The notes beneath the pieces were generated by a model. It was not told the origin of the DNA, searched no databases, and saw nothing but the letters and a program-made list of their open reading frames with translations. This document shows positions 16,769-25,549 of a DNA stretch of 64,000 nucleotides, piece after piece. Source of the stretch: an uncultured Collinsella sp. (GTDB taxonomy: Bacteria; Actinomycetota; Coriobacteriia; Coriobacteriales; Coriobacteriaceae); contig USOU01000003.1 of assembly GCA_900556415.1 (NCBI GenBank), positions 62,001-126,000 of the forward strand. Reading direction: 5' to 3'. A program made the translations under genes and the position numbers. The stretch's first letter is position 1; each line of letters begins with the position of its first letter.

Positions 16769-17659
16769 ATGAGTGATTTTGTCCTGACCTGTGAATCCGC
16801 TGCCGACCGAACCCGGGAGTTCTTTGAATCGCGCAATATTCCCGTCGCGTATTTTCATTACGGGATCGATGGCATTGTTTACGACGACGATCTGTATCAG
16901 TCGATTTCGCCGGACGAGTTTTTTGCCAAGGTCGCCGCGGGTGCCATGCCAAAAACGTCGCAGCTGGGCGTGGGCGAGTACGAGGAGTTTTGGGAGCCGT
17001 TTGTTGCCGAGGGTAAAGACGTGCTGCACCTGGCGTTGTCGTCGGGTATTTCGGGCACATATGGATCGGCCTGCGTTGCAGCGCAGATGCTCGCGGATCG
17101 CTATCCCCAGGGCGGCAAGGTGCGCGTCATCGATTCGCTGGCGGCGTCTTCCGGCTTTGGCCTGTTGCTGGAATATGCCGCCGACGTGCGCGATAGCGGG
17201 GCTTCACTCGACGAGACGGCCGCTTGGATCGAGGAGCATAAGCTCAACCTGCACCACTGGTTCTTCTCGACCGATCTGTCGAGCTACCTGCGCGGCGGTC
17301 GTATTTCGGCTGCGAGCGCGATCATCGGCACGGCGCTTAAGATTTGCCCGCTTATGACGGTCGATTGCGAAGGTAAACTGTCGCCACGTGAGAAGATCCG
17401 CACTAAGAAGCGCGCGATATCCGAGATGGCTAAGACCATGATGGTACACGTGCAGGACGGTGCGGATTATTCGGGTAAGTGCATTATGTCCCATTCGGCG
17501 TGCCGCGAGGATGCCGAAGCCGTTGCGGCGCTGATTGAGGAACAGGTTCCGCAGCTCAAAGGTAAGATCGAGATCAATAACATCGGTGCTTTGATCGGTT
17601 CGCATACCGGACCTGGTACGGTGGCGCTCTTCTTTATGGGCGACAAGCGCGTGGATTAA
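16769..17659 (+). CDS. DegV family fatty-acid-binding protein
   Basis: A 296-residue DegV/FakB-type protein; members bind a fatty acid and, with a FakA kinase, supply acyl phosphate for phospholipid synthesis. Start at 16769 has aagga 8 nt upstream, and the N-terminus (S-D-F-V-L-T-C-E-S-A-A-D) is the usual first strand. Lipid-binding hallmarks are the TSQ motif near residue 60-65 (P-K-T-S-Q), the S-S-G-I-S-G-T segment near 95, and the R-G-G-R-I block near 175. No FakA partner is encoded in the window. A second DegV gene lies at 31136 on the minus strand, suggesting different acyl preferences. Confidence 0.9.
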   Translation: MSDFVLTCESAADRTREFFESRNIPVAYFHYGIDGIVYDDDLYQSISPDEFFAKVAAGAMPKTSQLGVGEYEEFWEPFVAEGKDVLHLALSSGISGTYGSACVAAQMLADRYPQGGKVRVIDSLAASSGFGLLLEYAADVRDSGASLDETAAWIEEHKLNLHHWFFSTDLSSYLRGGRISAASAIIGTALKICPLMTVDCEGKLSPREKIRTKKRAISEMAKTMMVHVQDGADYSGKCIMSHSACREDAEAVAALIEEQVPQLKGKIEINNIGALIGSHTGPGTVALFFMGDKRVD

Positions 17660-17698
17660 TTTGCCCCATCACGTCGCTGCATGATCGCTCAAACGAAA

Positions 17699-17729
17699 AC
17701 GGCCCGCCTCACGTTTGTGGGGCGGGCCG
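17699..17729 (-). terminator. Strong terminator between degV and the TIM-barrel gene
   Basis: Stem cggcccgcc / ggcgggccg around an 11-base loop; upstream aaacgaaaa reads as TTTTCGTTT on the minus strand, so it mainly serves the minus-strand gene ending at 17741. Confidence 0.8.
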
Positions 17730-17740
17730 AGATGTTTGGG

Positions 17741-18832
17741 TTAGCGTTTCTTGCCGCGGAAGAAGAAGCCGTGCAGCGAGGGCTTGAGGCCGCGGTTGGC
17801 GCGACGCTCCTCGATATGATCGTGGATCGAGGCGACGCGCTCGATGACTTCGTCGGGAATCGGCACGTCGGGATTCATGTTCTCGACCTGGCTGACCTCG
17901 GCGGCGGCGACCTGGTCGATAATGGGCACGTCGTCGCGCGAGATGACAGGCGTGGCGTCTTCCTTCATCTTGCGATAGCGCTTCATCATGTCGGTCTGCA
18001 GCTGCTGGGCCGAAGGCGGCGTCCAGATGATGGCGTTGGCGCCGGCGGCGATGGTTTCACGGATGCTCTCGGGCGTCTTGCCGCCCGGTGCGATGAGCGG
18101 CAGGTTGGGATAGTGCTCGCGCAGTTCACGCAGGACCTGGGGCGTGTTTTTGCCGGCGGCGATGTTGAGAATCTTGGCTCCGGCGCGCACTTTTGCGTGA
18201 GCATCGTCGTCGCAGCGAACGACCGTGGCGATGACAGGGATGTCGGCGATGTTGGTGATGTGTTCGACCATCTCGGCAGTAGCGGGGGAATTGACCACGC
18301 AGCCCGCCGCGCCCTGCATCTCGGAGACGGCCGCCATCTGCACGGAACGCTTGCCGGTGGTGGTGCCACCGCCAACGCCCACAAAGACCGGGCACTCGGC
18401 AACGGTCAGCAGCGCCTGCGTAATGGCGGGTTGCGGCGTGAATGGGTAGACGGCAAACACGGCGTCGGCATTGGAGTTGCGGATGACCGCCACGTCGGTG
18501 GTGTAGATGAGCGACTTGATGCGGCGGCCAAAGAGCGTAAAGCCGCTGGCCTCTTCGATCTCATCAGGCATGCGGAGGGCCGCCTTGCGCAGACGCCCGT
18601 CGATGGGCAGCGGCTCCATGGGGAGCAGTCCGTTGGGGGTCACGGCTACCTGGGGCTCGGTGAACTCGTCTGCGAGCTCGACCTCGGAAAAATCGACCGA
18701 GGCGACGATGTCCTCGTGAACCTCGGCGGGAACATCGATGGGGGCTTGGTCGTTCGTCGCGGCGGGCGTATCGAAGGAGCTCGTGGCGACAAAGGCGTCG
18801 ACGCGCTCGTTTAGATCGTTGAGAGTATCCAT
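17741..18832 (-). CDS. TIM-barrel-like protein of unknown function
   Basis: A 363-residue protein I cannot assign to a characterised enzyme. After an acidic N-terminal region of about 75 residues, the central part (about 95-290) alternates beta strands and helices as in phosphate-binding TIM barrels: F-V-G-V-G-G-G-T-T-T-G-K-R near 150, a strand A-K-I-L-N-I-A-A-G near 220, and a late L-I-A-P-G-G-K-T-P-E-S-I near 245 that resembles the phosphate-gripping turn of NanE- or KDPG-aldolase-like barrels. The C-terminus is basic. Single gene with its own terminator, convergent with degV. Homologues have been named only 'hydrolase' as far as I recall; I would keep it unknown. Confidence 0.6.
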   Translation of the reverse strand: MDTLNDLNERVDAFVATSSFDTPAATNDQAPIDVPAEVHEDIVASVDFSEVELADEFTEPQVAVTPNGLLPMEPLPIDGRLRKAALRMPDEIEEASGFTLFGRRIKSLIYTTDVAVIRNSNADAVFAVYPFTPQPAITQALLTVAECPVFVGVGGGTTTGKRSVQMAAVSEMQGAAGCVVNSPATAEMVEHITNIADIPVIATVVRCDDDAHAKVRAGAKILNIAAGKNTPQVLRELREHYPNLPLIAPGGKTPESIRETIAAGANAIIWTPPSAQQLQTDMMKRYRKMKEDATPVISRDDVPIIDQVAAAEVSQVENMNPDVPIPDEVIERVASIHDHIEERRANRGLKPSLHGFFFRGKKR

Positions 18833-19021
18833 TGCGGTCCGTTTCTATGTTGTGCGGCCGGCAGTGCACAACCGGCGCTACGTTGCTAAATCGTTTGACG
18901 AGTTGATTTTTCCCCGCTGCGCCATTCGTTAGACCGAACGCCCGTCGAACGTGAAGGAGCTGTGGTGGCGGGTATTGAGGTGCTATCTTGAATGTCCCGT
19001 TTAAAAGAGAGGTGACGCGGT

Positions 19022-19189
19022 ATGGAATTAACGGCAATGTTGGGCTCGATTGGCCTATGCGTGGGCGCAATCGTAGCCGCCGCGGTCATCTACTTTGTGG
19101 TTACGGCCATTAAGGGCAAAAGGGCCGAGCGCAAGGAACGCGAGGCACTTAAGCAACACCGTGACCAGCAGGACAAGCGCGCACGGTAA
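19022..19189 (+). CDS. Small single-pass membrane protein (55 aa)
   Basis: A 55-residue open frame with a good ribosome site (agagaggtga, 6-7 nt spacing). Residues about 6-30 form one hydrophobic helix (A-M-L-G-S-I-G-L-C-V-G-A-I-V-A-A-A-V-I-Y) and the rest is a strongly charged Lys/Arg/Glu/Gln tail. This hydrophobic-then-basic plan is typical of small FtsL/AtpI-like or SecE-like size proteins, but no family motif is visible. Convergent with the RNA methylase gene. Support comes from ribosome site, composition and the tidy stop; function unknown. Confidence 0.6.
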   Translation: MELTAMLGSIGLCVGAIVAAAVIYFVVTAIKGKRAERKEREALKQHRDQQDKRAR

Positions 19190-19216
19190 TAGCTTGCTGA
19201 GTTTTGGGTCCGTGCG

Positions 19217-20320
19217 CTAGCTGCGTTTTCGGATCAGGGCGATGTAGAAGCCCTCAAAGTCGCGGCTGGGCGGGATGGTGAGCGTGCCGGGCATGCCGTT
19301 GGTGATGGCCGATACCTGACCCGCGGCGATTGCCTCGGTGAGAGCGTTGGACTCGATGCGCGGCTCCTCACCGGCTTCCTGGGCGCGGCGTGCTTCGCTT
19401 TCACTCGGCGTGCCGTCGAGGGGGATGAGCTCGCAGTCCATATGCTTGTCGAGGGCCTCTTGTAGGGCGTCCTCGTTTTCCTGCGGCATAATCGAACAGG
19501 TGGAATAGACGAGCGTGCCGCCCGGCTTGAGGGCGCCCATGGCGCGGTCCAGAAGCGCGCGCTGCGAGCGGGCACACTTGCCAAGCAGCTGCTCGGTCAG
19601 GCCGCGCAGGCTCTTTTCGTTGCCGCTGATGACGGTGCCCGTGCCGGTGCAGGGGGCGTCGAGCAGGATGCGGTCAAAGCGGAAGAATTCGTCGAGCTCG
19701 CGTGCGTCGATGCGCATGATGGGCACGTTTTTGGCGCCCTGGCGGTGGAGGTTGGACTCAAGCTTTTCGGCGCGGGGAATGCTCATCTCGCAGGCCGTGA
19801 GGTGTGCCTGGCCCTGGGTGAGGGCGGCGATCTGCGTCGTCTTGCCGCCGGGGGCCGCGCACATGTCCAGGATGTCCTCGCCGGCCTGAGCGCCCAACAC
19901 CAAAGGCGGCATCATGGACGACAGGCTCTGCAGATAGATTTTGCCGTCGCAGTAGATGTCGAGATCCCACAGATCGGATACCTGGGCCTCGGGCAGGATG
20001 AAAGCGTCCGGGTACCATGCGACGGGGCGGTGGGCGATGCCGGCTGCGTCGAGCGCGGCGGCGATGTCCTCGGCGGTCGCCTTGAGCGTGTTGGCGCGCA
20101 GCGTGACCGGGCGAGTGGCAGCGGCGCCGAAGCCCTCGATCATGAGCTGAGCATCGGCGGGTGCATAGGCGCCGGCGACCGTGTCGACCATAAAGCGCGG
20201 CAGGTCGGCGGCGGAGTGTTGGGCGGCAAGCTGGTCGGAAAGCTCGGTGGCGGCAAACTGCCTGAGCTTGAGCTCGGGCTTAACCTGCTTTTTCTGCTTA
20301 CGACGACGCGGCTTGGACAT
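19217..20320 (-). CDS. RsmB/NOP-family RNA m5C methyltransferase
   Basis: A 367-residue S-adenosylmethionine-dependent RNA cytosine-C5 methyltransferase. Motif I is L-D-M-C-A-A-P-G-G-K-T near 170; the catalytic cysteine pair is visible in D-A-P-C-T-G near 222 and in S-T-C-S near 276. The N-terminal 130 residues correspond to the RNA-binding part; no C-terminal PUA domain is present, so it is a short RsmF/YebU-like or RsmB-like type lacking the NusB domain. ATG at 20320 with aaggaaag upstream. It lies 59 nt after the MetRS-like gene on the same strand, so the two may be co-transcribed. Target base (16S or 23S rRNA, or tRNA) not determinable. Confidence 0.85.
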   Translation of the reverse strand: MSKPRRRKQKKQVKPELKLRQFAATELSDQLAAQHSAADLPRFMVDTVAGAYAPADAQLMIEGFGAAATRPVTLRANTLKATAEDIAAALDAAGIAHRPVAWYPDAFILPEAQVSDLWDLDIYCDGKIYLQSLSSMMPPLVLGAQAGEDILDMCAAPGGKTTQIAALTQGQAHLTACEMSIPRAEKLESNLHRQGAKNVPIMRIDARELDEFFRFDRILLDAPCTGTGTVISGNEKSLRGLTEQLLGKCARSQRALLDRAMGALKPGGTLVYSTCSIMPQENEDALQEALDKHMDCELIPLDGTPSESEARRAQEAGEEPRIESNALTEAIAAGQVSAITNGMPGTLTIPPSRDFEGFYIALIRKRS

Positions 20321-20379
20321 CCGTCTTTCCTTCCCGTCCCAAATTGACTAGTTTCCGGGCACGCCGCTGCTGGCGTGCT

Positions 20380-22530
20380 TTAGTACTGGCTCTCGTGCTT
20401 GCTAAAGAAGTCAAAGCGCGGGGGCAGCGGCTTTACGCGGTGCTCGCCGGGCTTCTCGCCCAAGCTCTCCACAAACTCATCCGTGGAGGCAAAGATGTTA
20501 TCCCAGCTAAAGAAGGCGACCGGGTCAACGTCGAAGTACTCGCAGATGAGCTCGCAGCCGGCCGGCACGATGCCGTGCATGAGCACGGTCGCCACGCGCA
20601 GCTCGGTGAAGGCGTCGACCAAGGCCTGCGTCATCGCGGTATTGGCTGGCTCGCCCTCAAGCTTGTTGGCGGCCTTGGAGGCGTCGCTCCAGCGCTTGTT
20701 GGCGGCGCGCAGGTAGTCGTCGCACACGGCGAGCGCGTGGTGCGTCTCGAACTTGTACATGGCTTGCTCAAAGGCAAGGGCGGCCTGCTCGGCGGCCTCC
20801 ACCACGGTGGCCGAGGCGGCGCCGGCGGGGATGCAACCGTTGCGACAGGGGCTCTCGTCGCCCTCCTTGACGGCGACGCCGTAGAAGCAGCTGCGGGCCA
20901 GGCGGTTGAAGACGCCGGTCAAAAGGGCGCTTTCCTTAAGGGCCGGATCGATGACGCGCTTGTCGTCGCAGGCGTGCACCTCGTTGCCGTCCTTGTCCTT
21001 GCCGGTCACGCGGGTGTCGTATGCCTTGGGGCTAAAGCTCACCGGCTTCTCGGACAGGCCGAGCGACAGCCAGTGCGCGCGCATCTGCTCGCAGGTGTAG
21101 TGGTTGAGCAGGTCGTCTGCCGGCGGGGGAGGCGTCTGCGAGGACGAGCTTGCTTTTTTGCCCATGTAGAGCAGGTGGTAGCAGGCGCTGACGGTGCTCT
21201 GCGTGAGGTTCCAACCCAGGGCCTCCCACATGGCGGTCTGCGCGATGCAGTAGAAGTAGATGTTGTCCTGGCCAATGAACTGGTAGATCTGTGCGTCATC
21301 CGAGCACCACCAGTCGCGCCAGTCGAGCGAGCTGTGCTGGTAGGTGGGAGCGGGGACCTGCGTGGAATCGGCGGCGGGCTCGCCCATAAGGGCGGCATCC
21401 TGGGCGGCGACACCCTCGGTCACGCCGGCGGCCTTGGCATCGCGTGCGAGCACGGTGCGGGTGTAGCTGATGGGTGCCCACAGGCTCTCGGGCCAGCACC
21501 AGCAGGTGACGTCGGAGACGCCGTCGACCTCGGGCACCGGAACGCCCCAGTCGATGTTGCCGGTGATGCGGAAGGGCACGAGCGCCTTGCCGCTGCGGAA
21601 GCGTACGCCACCGTTGGCGAGCACTGCGTGAGCGTCGTCGCGCTCCTTCCAGCTGGGGAAGGTGACGGTAAAGCTGCTCTTGTTGCCCTCGGGCTCCAGC
21701 ACAGTGTGCTCGGGCAGCTGGTCCTCGACGGCGTCGAAGGCCTCGCGGAACTTGTTCTGAATATAGAGCTGTGCCGGCAGCAGCCACTCCTCCATGGTCT
21801 TGGAGACCACGGAGCGAACCTGCGGGTTCTGGGCGAGCTTGGCGGTGTAGGTCTTCATAAAGTCGAGGTAGGCCGGCAGGTCAAAGTAGAGGTTGTCGAC
21901 CGGGCGCAGCTCGGGCACCTCGCCGGTGAGCTGGCTCTTGGGCGCGATGAGCTCCTCGGGCTCAAACTGGTGACCCAGGTCGCACTCGTCGGCATAAGCC
22001 TTCTCGGACTTGCAGCCTTGGATGGGGCAGCGGCCGATGACCTGGCGGCCATTGAGGAACGTGCCGGCCTTGGCGTCGTAGAACTGCAGCGTGGAGCGCT
22101 TGGAGATGGTGCCCTGCTCGTGCAGGCGCTCGATAATCTCGGCGGTCACCTCGTTGTGGATCTGAGCTGCCGGCTCAAGGCCCGAGCCGCCGTAGATGTC
22201 GCAGCTGATGTTGTAGTTGTTGAGGGTCGCGGCCTGGCGGGAGTGATTGGACTCGACATACTCGCCGATGGACTTGTCGTAGCCTTCGTTCTCCTTGAGC
22301 TTACGGTAGCTCTCCATGATGGGCGAGCCATAGCAGTCGGTGCCCGAGGTGAAGATGACGTTCTCGCGGCCCAGACGGTCGCGCAGGAAACGGGCGAAGA
22401 AGTCGGCCGGGACAAAGACGCCGCCAACGTGGCCAAAGTGAAGGCCCTTGTTGCCGTAGGGCTCGCCGGCGGTAACGATGGCGCGGCGAGGCCAGCTGGG
22501 ACGGTCGTTCATGGAGTATTTGGATGCCAT
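20380..22530 (-). CDS. metG: Divergent methionyl-tRNA synthetase-like class I enzyme with degenerate KMSKS
   Basis: A 716-residue class I synthetase of MetRS type. Start at 22530 with aaggag upstream; the HIGH motif is H31-F-G-H34. The zinc-knuckle insert (C-P-x-x-G-C then D-E-C-D, near 165-185) is MetRS-like and the anticodon-binding helical domain is present. Several catalytic positions are unusual: the conserved G-T-D-E-H-G region reads G-T-D-C-Y-G, and the KMSKS loop reads K459-A-S-S-S463, then a Ser/Pro-rich insert (about 465-475). Loss of the second KMSKS lysine would normally cripple adenylate formation, so this may be a paralogue with another role or a compensated lineage-specific MetRS. 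Whether a canonical MetRS exists elsewhere is unknown. Confidence 0.78.
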   Translation of the reverse strand: MASKYSMNDRPSWPRRAIVTAGEPYGNKGLHFGHVGGVFVPADFFARFLRDRLGRENVIFTSGTDCYGSPIMESYRKLKENEGYDKSIGEYVESNHSRQAATLNNYNISCDIYGGSGLEPAAQIHNEVTAEIIERLHEQGTISKRSTLQFYDAKAGTFLNGRQVIGRCPIQGCKSEKAYADECDLGHQFEPEELIAPKSQLTGEVPELRPVDNLYFDLPAYLDFMKTYTAKLAQNPQVRSVVSKTMEEWLLPAQLYIQNKFREAFDAVEDQLPEHTVLEPEGNKSSFTVTFPSWKERDDAHAVLANGGVRFRSGKALVPFRITGNIDWGVPVPEVDGVSDVTCWCWPESLWAPISYTRTVLARDAKAAGVTEGVAAQDAALMGEPAADSTQVPAPTYQHSSLDWRDWWCSDDAQIYQFIGQDNIYFYCIAQTAMWEALGWNLTQSTVSACYHLLYMGKKASSSSQTPPPPADDLLNHYTCEQMRAHWLSLGLSEKPVSFSPKAYDTRVTGKDKDGNEVHACDDKRVIDPALKESALLTGVFNRLARSCFYGVAVKEGDESPCRNGCIPAGAASATVVEAAEQAALAFEQAMYKFETHHALAVCDDYLRAANKRWSDASKAANKLEGEPANTAMTQALVDAFTELRVATVLMHGIVPAGCELICEYFDVDPVAFFSWDNIFASTDEFVESLGEKPGEHRVKPLPPRFDFFSKHESQY

Positions 22531-22662
22531 GGGACTCCTTCGCATATGGTGAGAGCGCGGCCGGGCGCGGGGCTCGGCGACGCGGTGGTCAATTCGTGCA
22601 TATCGTTCGACATTATCGCACATGCGGGCGGGTGCGTGACGGGGGCGCTATCCTAAGATGCT

Positions 22663-23232
22663 ATGAATGAGATTTCCAACATACATGCGTTTGAAGACGA
22701 GGATTTCCTGCACGCCTGCTTTGTGTGGGGGATGGCCGTGCTTGGCGCATTTGCCGTGTGCCTGGCGCCGGTGTTTATGCTGCTGGGCGGGCCTGCGGAC
22801 TTGGATGCGGCGGACGTGGGCGGCTGGACGGCCGTCTTGGGCTGGATAGTCGGCTTGGCTGCGGTGTCGGCGGCGTCATTTGCCGTGCACGAGCTGGTGC
22901 ACGCGGTGTTCTTTAAGCTGTTTGCGCCCGCCGGTGCTCGGGTGACCTTTGGGGCAAATTTCGAAACCTGCATGATTTACGCCTGCGCCGAGGGCGTTGT
23001 GTATTCGCGCCGGCGGTACATGGCGGTTTGCCTGGCGCCGACGGTTGTTGTGACGGCGTTGTTTGCCCTGGGGTTTGCATGTTCGGGCTATCCGCTGCTG
23101 TGCTACCTGGCGGCCGGCTTGCATTTGTCGGGCTGTGTGGGCGATTGGTATTACGTGCGGACCATTCTGCGCGACCGTCGCATTGTCGCCTGCGAGGACG
23201 CATCCTTTGGCGTGCGCTTTTTCGCAAGGTAG
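22663..23232 (+). CDS. DUF3267-type membrane metalloprotease-like protein
   Basis: A 189-residue membrane protein with four predicted helices. It carries the zinc-protease motif H76-E-L-V-H80 at the end of the second hydrophobic region and a later G-D-W-Y-Y segment near 162 that could give the third ligand, the plan of DUF3267/Site-2-protease-like proteins. ATG start, upstream purines are weak. Divergent from the MetRS-like gene (132 bp apart) and 62 nt before queH on the same strand. No substrate is suggested by the neighbours; intramembrane proteolysis is a family-based guess. Confidence 0.75.
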   Translation: MNEISNIHAFEDEDFLHACFVWGMAVLGAFAVCLAPVFMLLGGPADLDAADVGGWTAVLGWIVGLAAVSAASFAVHELVHAVFFKLFAPAGARVTFGANFETCMIYACAEGVVYSRRRYMAVCLAPTVVVTALFALGFACSGYPLLCYLAAGLHLSGCVGDWYYVRTILRDRRIVACEDASFGVRFFAR

Positions 23233-23294
23233 TCTTTTTGAGATGATTTTTCTGGGACGGGGATTAAAAAATCATTGCAGGGGAGGAGTTGTTG

Positions 23295-23870
23295 ATGAAG
23301 CCGTTGCTGCTGCATGCTTGCTGCGCGCCGTGCTCGCTGGAGCCGGTTCGCCTGCTGCGCGAGGAAGGGTTTGAGCCCACGATTTGCTGGACCAACCCTA
23401 ATATTCAACCGCGCGATGAATGGCAGCGTCGCTTGGACGAGCTGCGCCGGTGGTGTGCCGATGGCGACATCGAGCTCATCGAGGCAGGGGAGGACCGCGA
23501 TCACTGGGAGACCGGCGTGGCACCGCTGGGTGCCGATCGGCCCCGTCGCTGTCGCGCGTGCTATGCCTTGCGCTTGGCCGAGGCGTGCCGCGTGGCCCAG
23601 GAGCGCGGGTTCGAATATGTGGGTACGACGCTCGCCGTCTCGCCGTATCAGTTGTTCGATACCTGTAATGACGTGTTGGAGCGCCTGGCTACCGCCCGCG
23701 GTCTCACCCCGGTCATTCGCGATTTTCGCCCGTATTATCCCGAGGCCACGCGTCGTTCGCGCGAGCTGGGCATGTATCGGCAGAATTATTGCGGCTGCCG
23801 ATTCTCGGCCGTCGAGGCGGCCATGGACCGCGCTCGCATCCGTGACGAGCGCAAAGCCGCCAAAAAGTAG
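23295..23870 (+). CDS. queH: Epoxyqueuosine reductase QueH
   Basis: A 191-residue QueH (DUF208) protein, the cobalamin-independent iron-sulphur enzyme that reduces epoxyqueuosine to queuosine in tRNA. The hallmark cysteines are seen: C9-C10-x-x-C13 at the N-terminus, C86-x-x-C89, and the C-terminal Y-C-G-C segment. Start at 23295 follows gggaggag; two TTG codons just upstream are unlikely. It lies 64 nt before queA, with tgt at 28860, so the last steps of queuosine synthesis are clustered. Use of QueH rather than B12-dependent QueG avoids spending corrinoid here. Confidence 0.92.
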   Translation: MKPLLLHACCAPCSLEPVRLLREEGFEPTICWTNPNIQPRDEWQRRLDELRRWCADGDIELIEAGEDRDHWETGVAPLGADRPRRCRACYALRLAEACRVAQERGFEYVGTTLAVSPYQLFDTCNDVLERLATARGLTPVIRDFRPYYPEATRRSRELGMYRQNYCGCRFSAVEAAMDRARIRDERKAAKK

Positions 23871-23934
23871 TTCATTTGGGACGTCAGCCTGCTAGGATGT
23901 AGAGCGGACTTTAGCAATATAAGGAGTATCCGAC

Positions 23935-25152
23935 GTGTCTATGCGTACCGATGATTTTGACTATAACCTGCCCGAAGAGCTCATCGCCCAGGCGCCTGCC
24001 GAGCCGCGCGACTCCTGCCGCCTGCTGGTGGTGGATCGCAAGGGCTCTCAGGCGGGAACGCCGCTGGAGCACGGCGGTACCGTTGAGCACCGCATCTTCC
24101 GCGACATCATCGACTATATCGAGCCGGGCGATGTGCTCGTCATCAACAAGACGCGCGTGATGCCGGCCCGCCTGATCGGTCGCAAAGCCGGCTCGGGTGG
24201 CGTGGTCGAGACGCTGCTGCTCAAGCGCCGCGAGGACGTGGATCCGCTGGGCCATGTTTGGGAGTGCCTGGTCAAGCCGGGCAAGCGCCTGAAGCCCGGT
24301 GCTCAGATTGAGTATCGCGCCGGTGGCGCCCATGCGCCCGAGGGGGCTCCCGTGGTACTGACGGCCGAGGTCATCGACTTTGTCACCGATAGCCGCGGTG
24401 GCCGTCTGGTGCGCTTTGAGCCGGCCGGTTGCAATGCCGCCGGCGAGCCGCGCACGCTCGACGAGGCCATCCATGCCGCCGGTCACGTGCCGCTGCCGCC
24501 CTACATTACCGATTACGAGGGCGATCCCGAGAAGTACCAGACCGTCTACGCCATGAAGGAGGAGCACTCGGCTGCCGCTCCCACAGCGGGTCTGCACTTT
24601 ACCTCCGAGCTTATGGCCGCTATAGAGGCCAAGGGTGCGAAGTTTGCCGCCGTCGAGCTCGAGGTGGGCATCGATACCTTCCGTCTGGTGGAGGAGGACG
24701 ACCCCACGCAGCACGTCATGCACACCGAGCGCTACCACGTGTCGCAGGAGGTTGTCGACGCCGTGCATAAGGCGAAGGCCGAGGGCCATCGTGTGATCGC
24801 TGTCGGTACCACGGCAGTGCGCTCGCTCGAGAGTGCGTTTGACGCCGATGCGCCGGTGTTCGATCCGGCCGTGACGGCGCGCTATTTTGAGGGCCGTGAG
24901 GACGGGGCCGATACGCTCGGCCGCGGCGACATCGTGGTACGCGAGAACGCTACGACGCAGCTCTACCTCATGCCCGGCTCGACCTATCACGTGGTCGACG
25001 CGCTGATCACGAACTTCCACGTGCCGCGCTCCACGCTCATGATGCTCGTGAGTGCGCTTGCCACCCGCGACCAGATCATGGATGCCTACGCTGCCGCCAT
25101 CGAGGAGCGCTATCGCTTCTTCAGCTTTGGTGATGCGATGCTCATTCAGTAG
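23935..25152 (+). CDS. queA: S-adenosylmethionine:tRNA ribosyltransferase-isomerase QueA
   Basis: A 405-residue QueA, which transfers and isomerises the ribosyl group of SAM onto 7-aminomethyl-deazaguanine in tRNA, giving epoxyqueuosine. The N-terminal F-D-Y-N-L-P-E-E-L-I-A-Q-x-P and the central segment A-A-P-T-A-G-L-H-F-T near 215 are diagnostic. The GTG at 23935 is preferred to the ATG at 23941 because aaggag lies 8 nt before it. It is longer than the usual 340-350 residues owing to inserts near residues 25-45 and 285-305. Runs directly after queH and before a structured spacer whose first hairpin abuts the stop codon. Confidence 0.93.
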   Translation: MSMRTDDFDYNLPEELIAQAPAEPRDSCRLLVVDRKGSQAGTPLEHGGTVEHRIFRDIIDYIEPGDVLVINKTRVMPARLIGRKAGSGGVVETLLLKRREDVDPLGHVWECLVKPGKRLKPGAQIEYRAGGAHAPEGAPVVLTAEVIDFVTDSRGGRLVRFEPAGCNAAGEPRTLDEAIHAAGHVPLPPYITDYEGDPEKYQTVYAMKEEHSAAAPTAGLHFTSELMAAIEAKGAKFAAVELEVGIDTFRLVEEDDPTQHVMHTERYHVSQEVVDAVHKAKAEGHRVIAVGTTAVRSLESAFDADAPVFDPAVTARYFEGREDGADTLGRGDIVVRENATTQLYLMPGSTYHVVDALITNFHVPRSTLMMLVSALATRDQIMDAYAAAIEERYRFFSFGDAMLIQ

Positions 25153-25318
25153 GTTACGGCGTTTTACAAACGCCGTAACCGGTCGACGCTGCAAACGCCC
25201 CTAAGCGGCAATCTGACGTTCAATCGTCGGGCATGACCAGAAGGTCAATGCCCTCCTCTTTCACGTCACCTTGCTCGCTTAGGGGCGTTTTCGCTGTCCG
25301 CGCCAAAACATCGGCGTT
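25153..25318 (+). repeat. Three-hairpin element, copy 1 (downstream of queA)
   Basis: A perfect hairpin ggttacggcgttt / aaacgccgtaacc (25153-25180) is followed by gtcgacgctgc, a 15-bp arm aaacgcccctaagcg (25193-25207) that pairs with 25276-25290, and inside the loop a third hairpin gggcatgacc-agaa-ggtcaatgccc (25230-25254). It ends near catcggcgtt (25309-25318). A second copy at 28423 shares the unpaired core words but has different stems that still pair. Could be a terminator-linked structured RNA or a hairpin repeat. Confidence 0.7.
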
Positions 25319-25328
25319 GCCGTGATTC

Positions 25329-25522
25329 AACCTGCCAAAAAGGGACAGGTTTATTTTGGCAGGTTTTATCTGGGCAAACGTTGTTGGTGCAAGGGGAACA
25401 GGTTACTTTGCATCAGGTTGGTGCATGTTAACCTGACCCCTTTGCACCAATTAAAAAGTTGCGGTGAGATAGTTCTTGAATTGGCCTTTTTGAGGGCTAA
25501 ACAGGAACTATCTCACCGCAAC
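25329..25522. repeat. Cluster of three REP-like palindromes
   Basis: Three separate stem-loops: aacctgccaaaa (25329-25340) with 25354-25365; ttggtgcaaggggaacaggt (25384-25403) with the arm ending at 25450; and a perfect 18-bp stem gttgcggtgagatagttc (25458-25475) with 25505-25522. Related palindromes recur at 31057 (gttgcggtg type) and 38609 (acctgcc type). Together with the three-hairpin element they fill the 397-bp gap between queA and the coiled-coil gene; no gene is seen here. Confidence 0.75.
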
Positions 25523-25549
25523 TGCGTTGAGCGTTTTTTGGCGGCTGGT

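Noticed and set aside
20344-22656. 770-residue open frame opposite the MetRS-like gene
   Set aside because: Complementary-frame artefact; the minus-strand protein has real synthetase motifs and a ribosome site.
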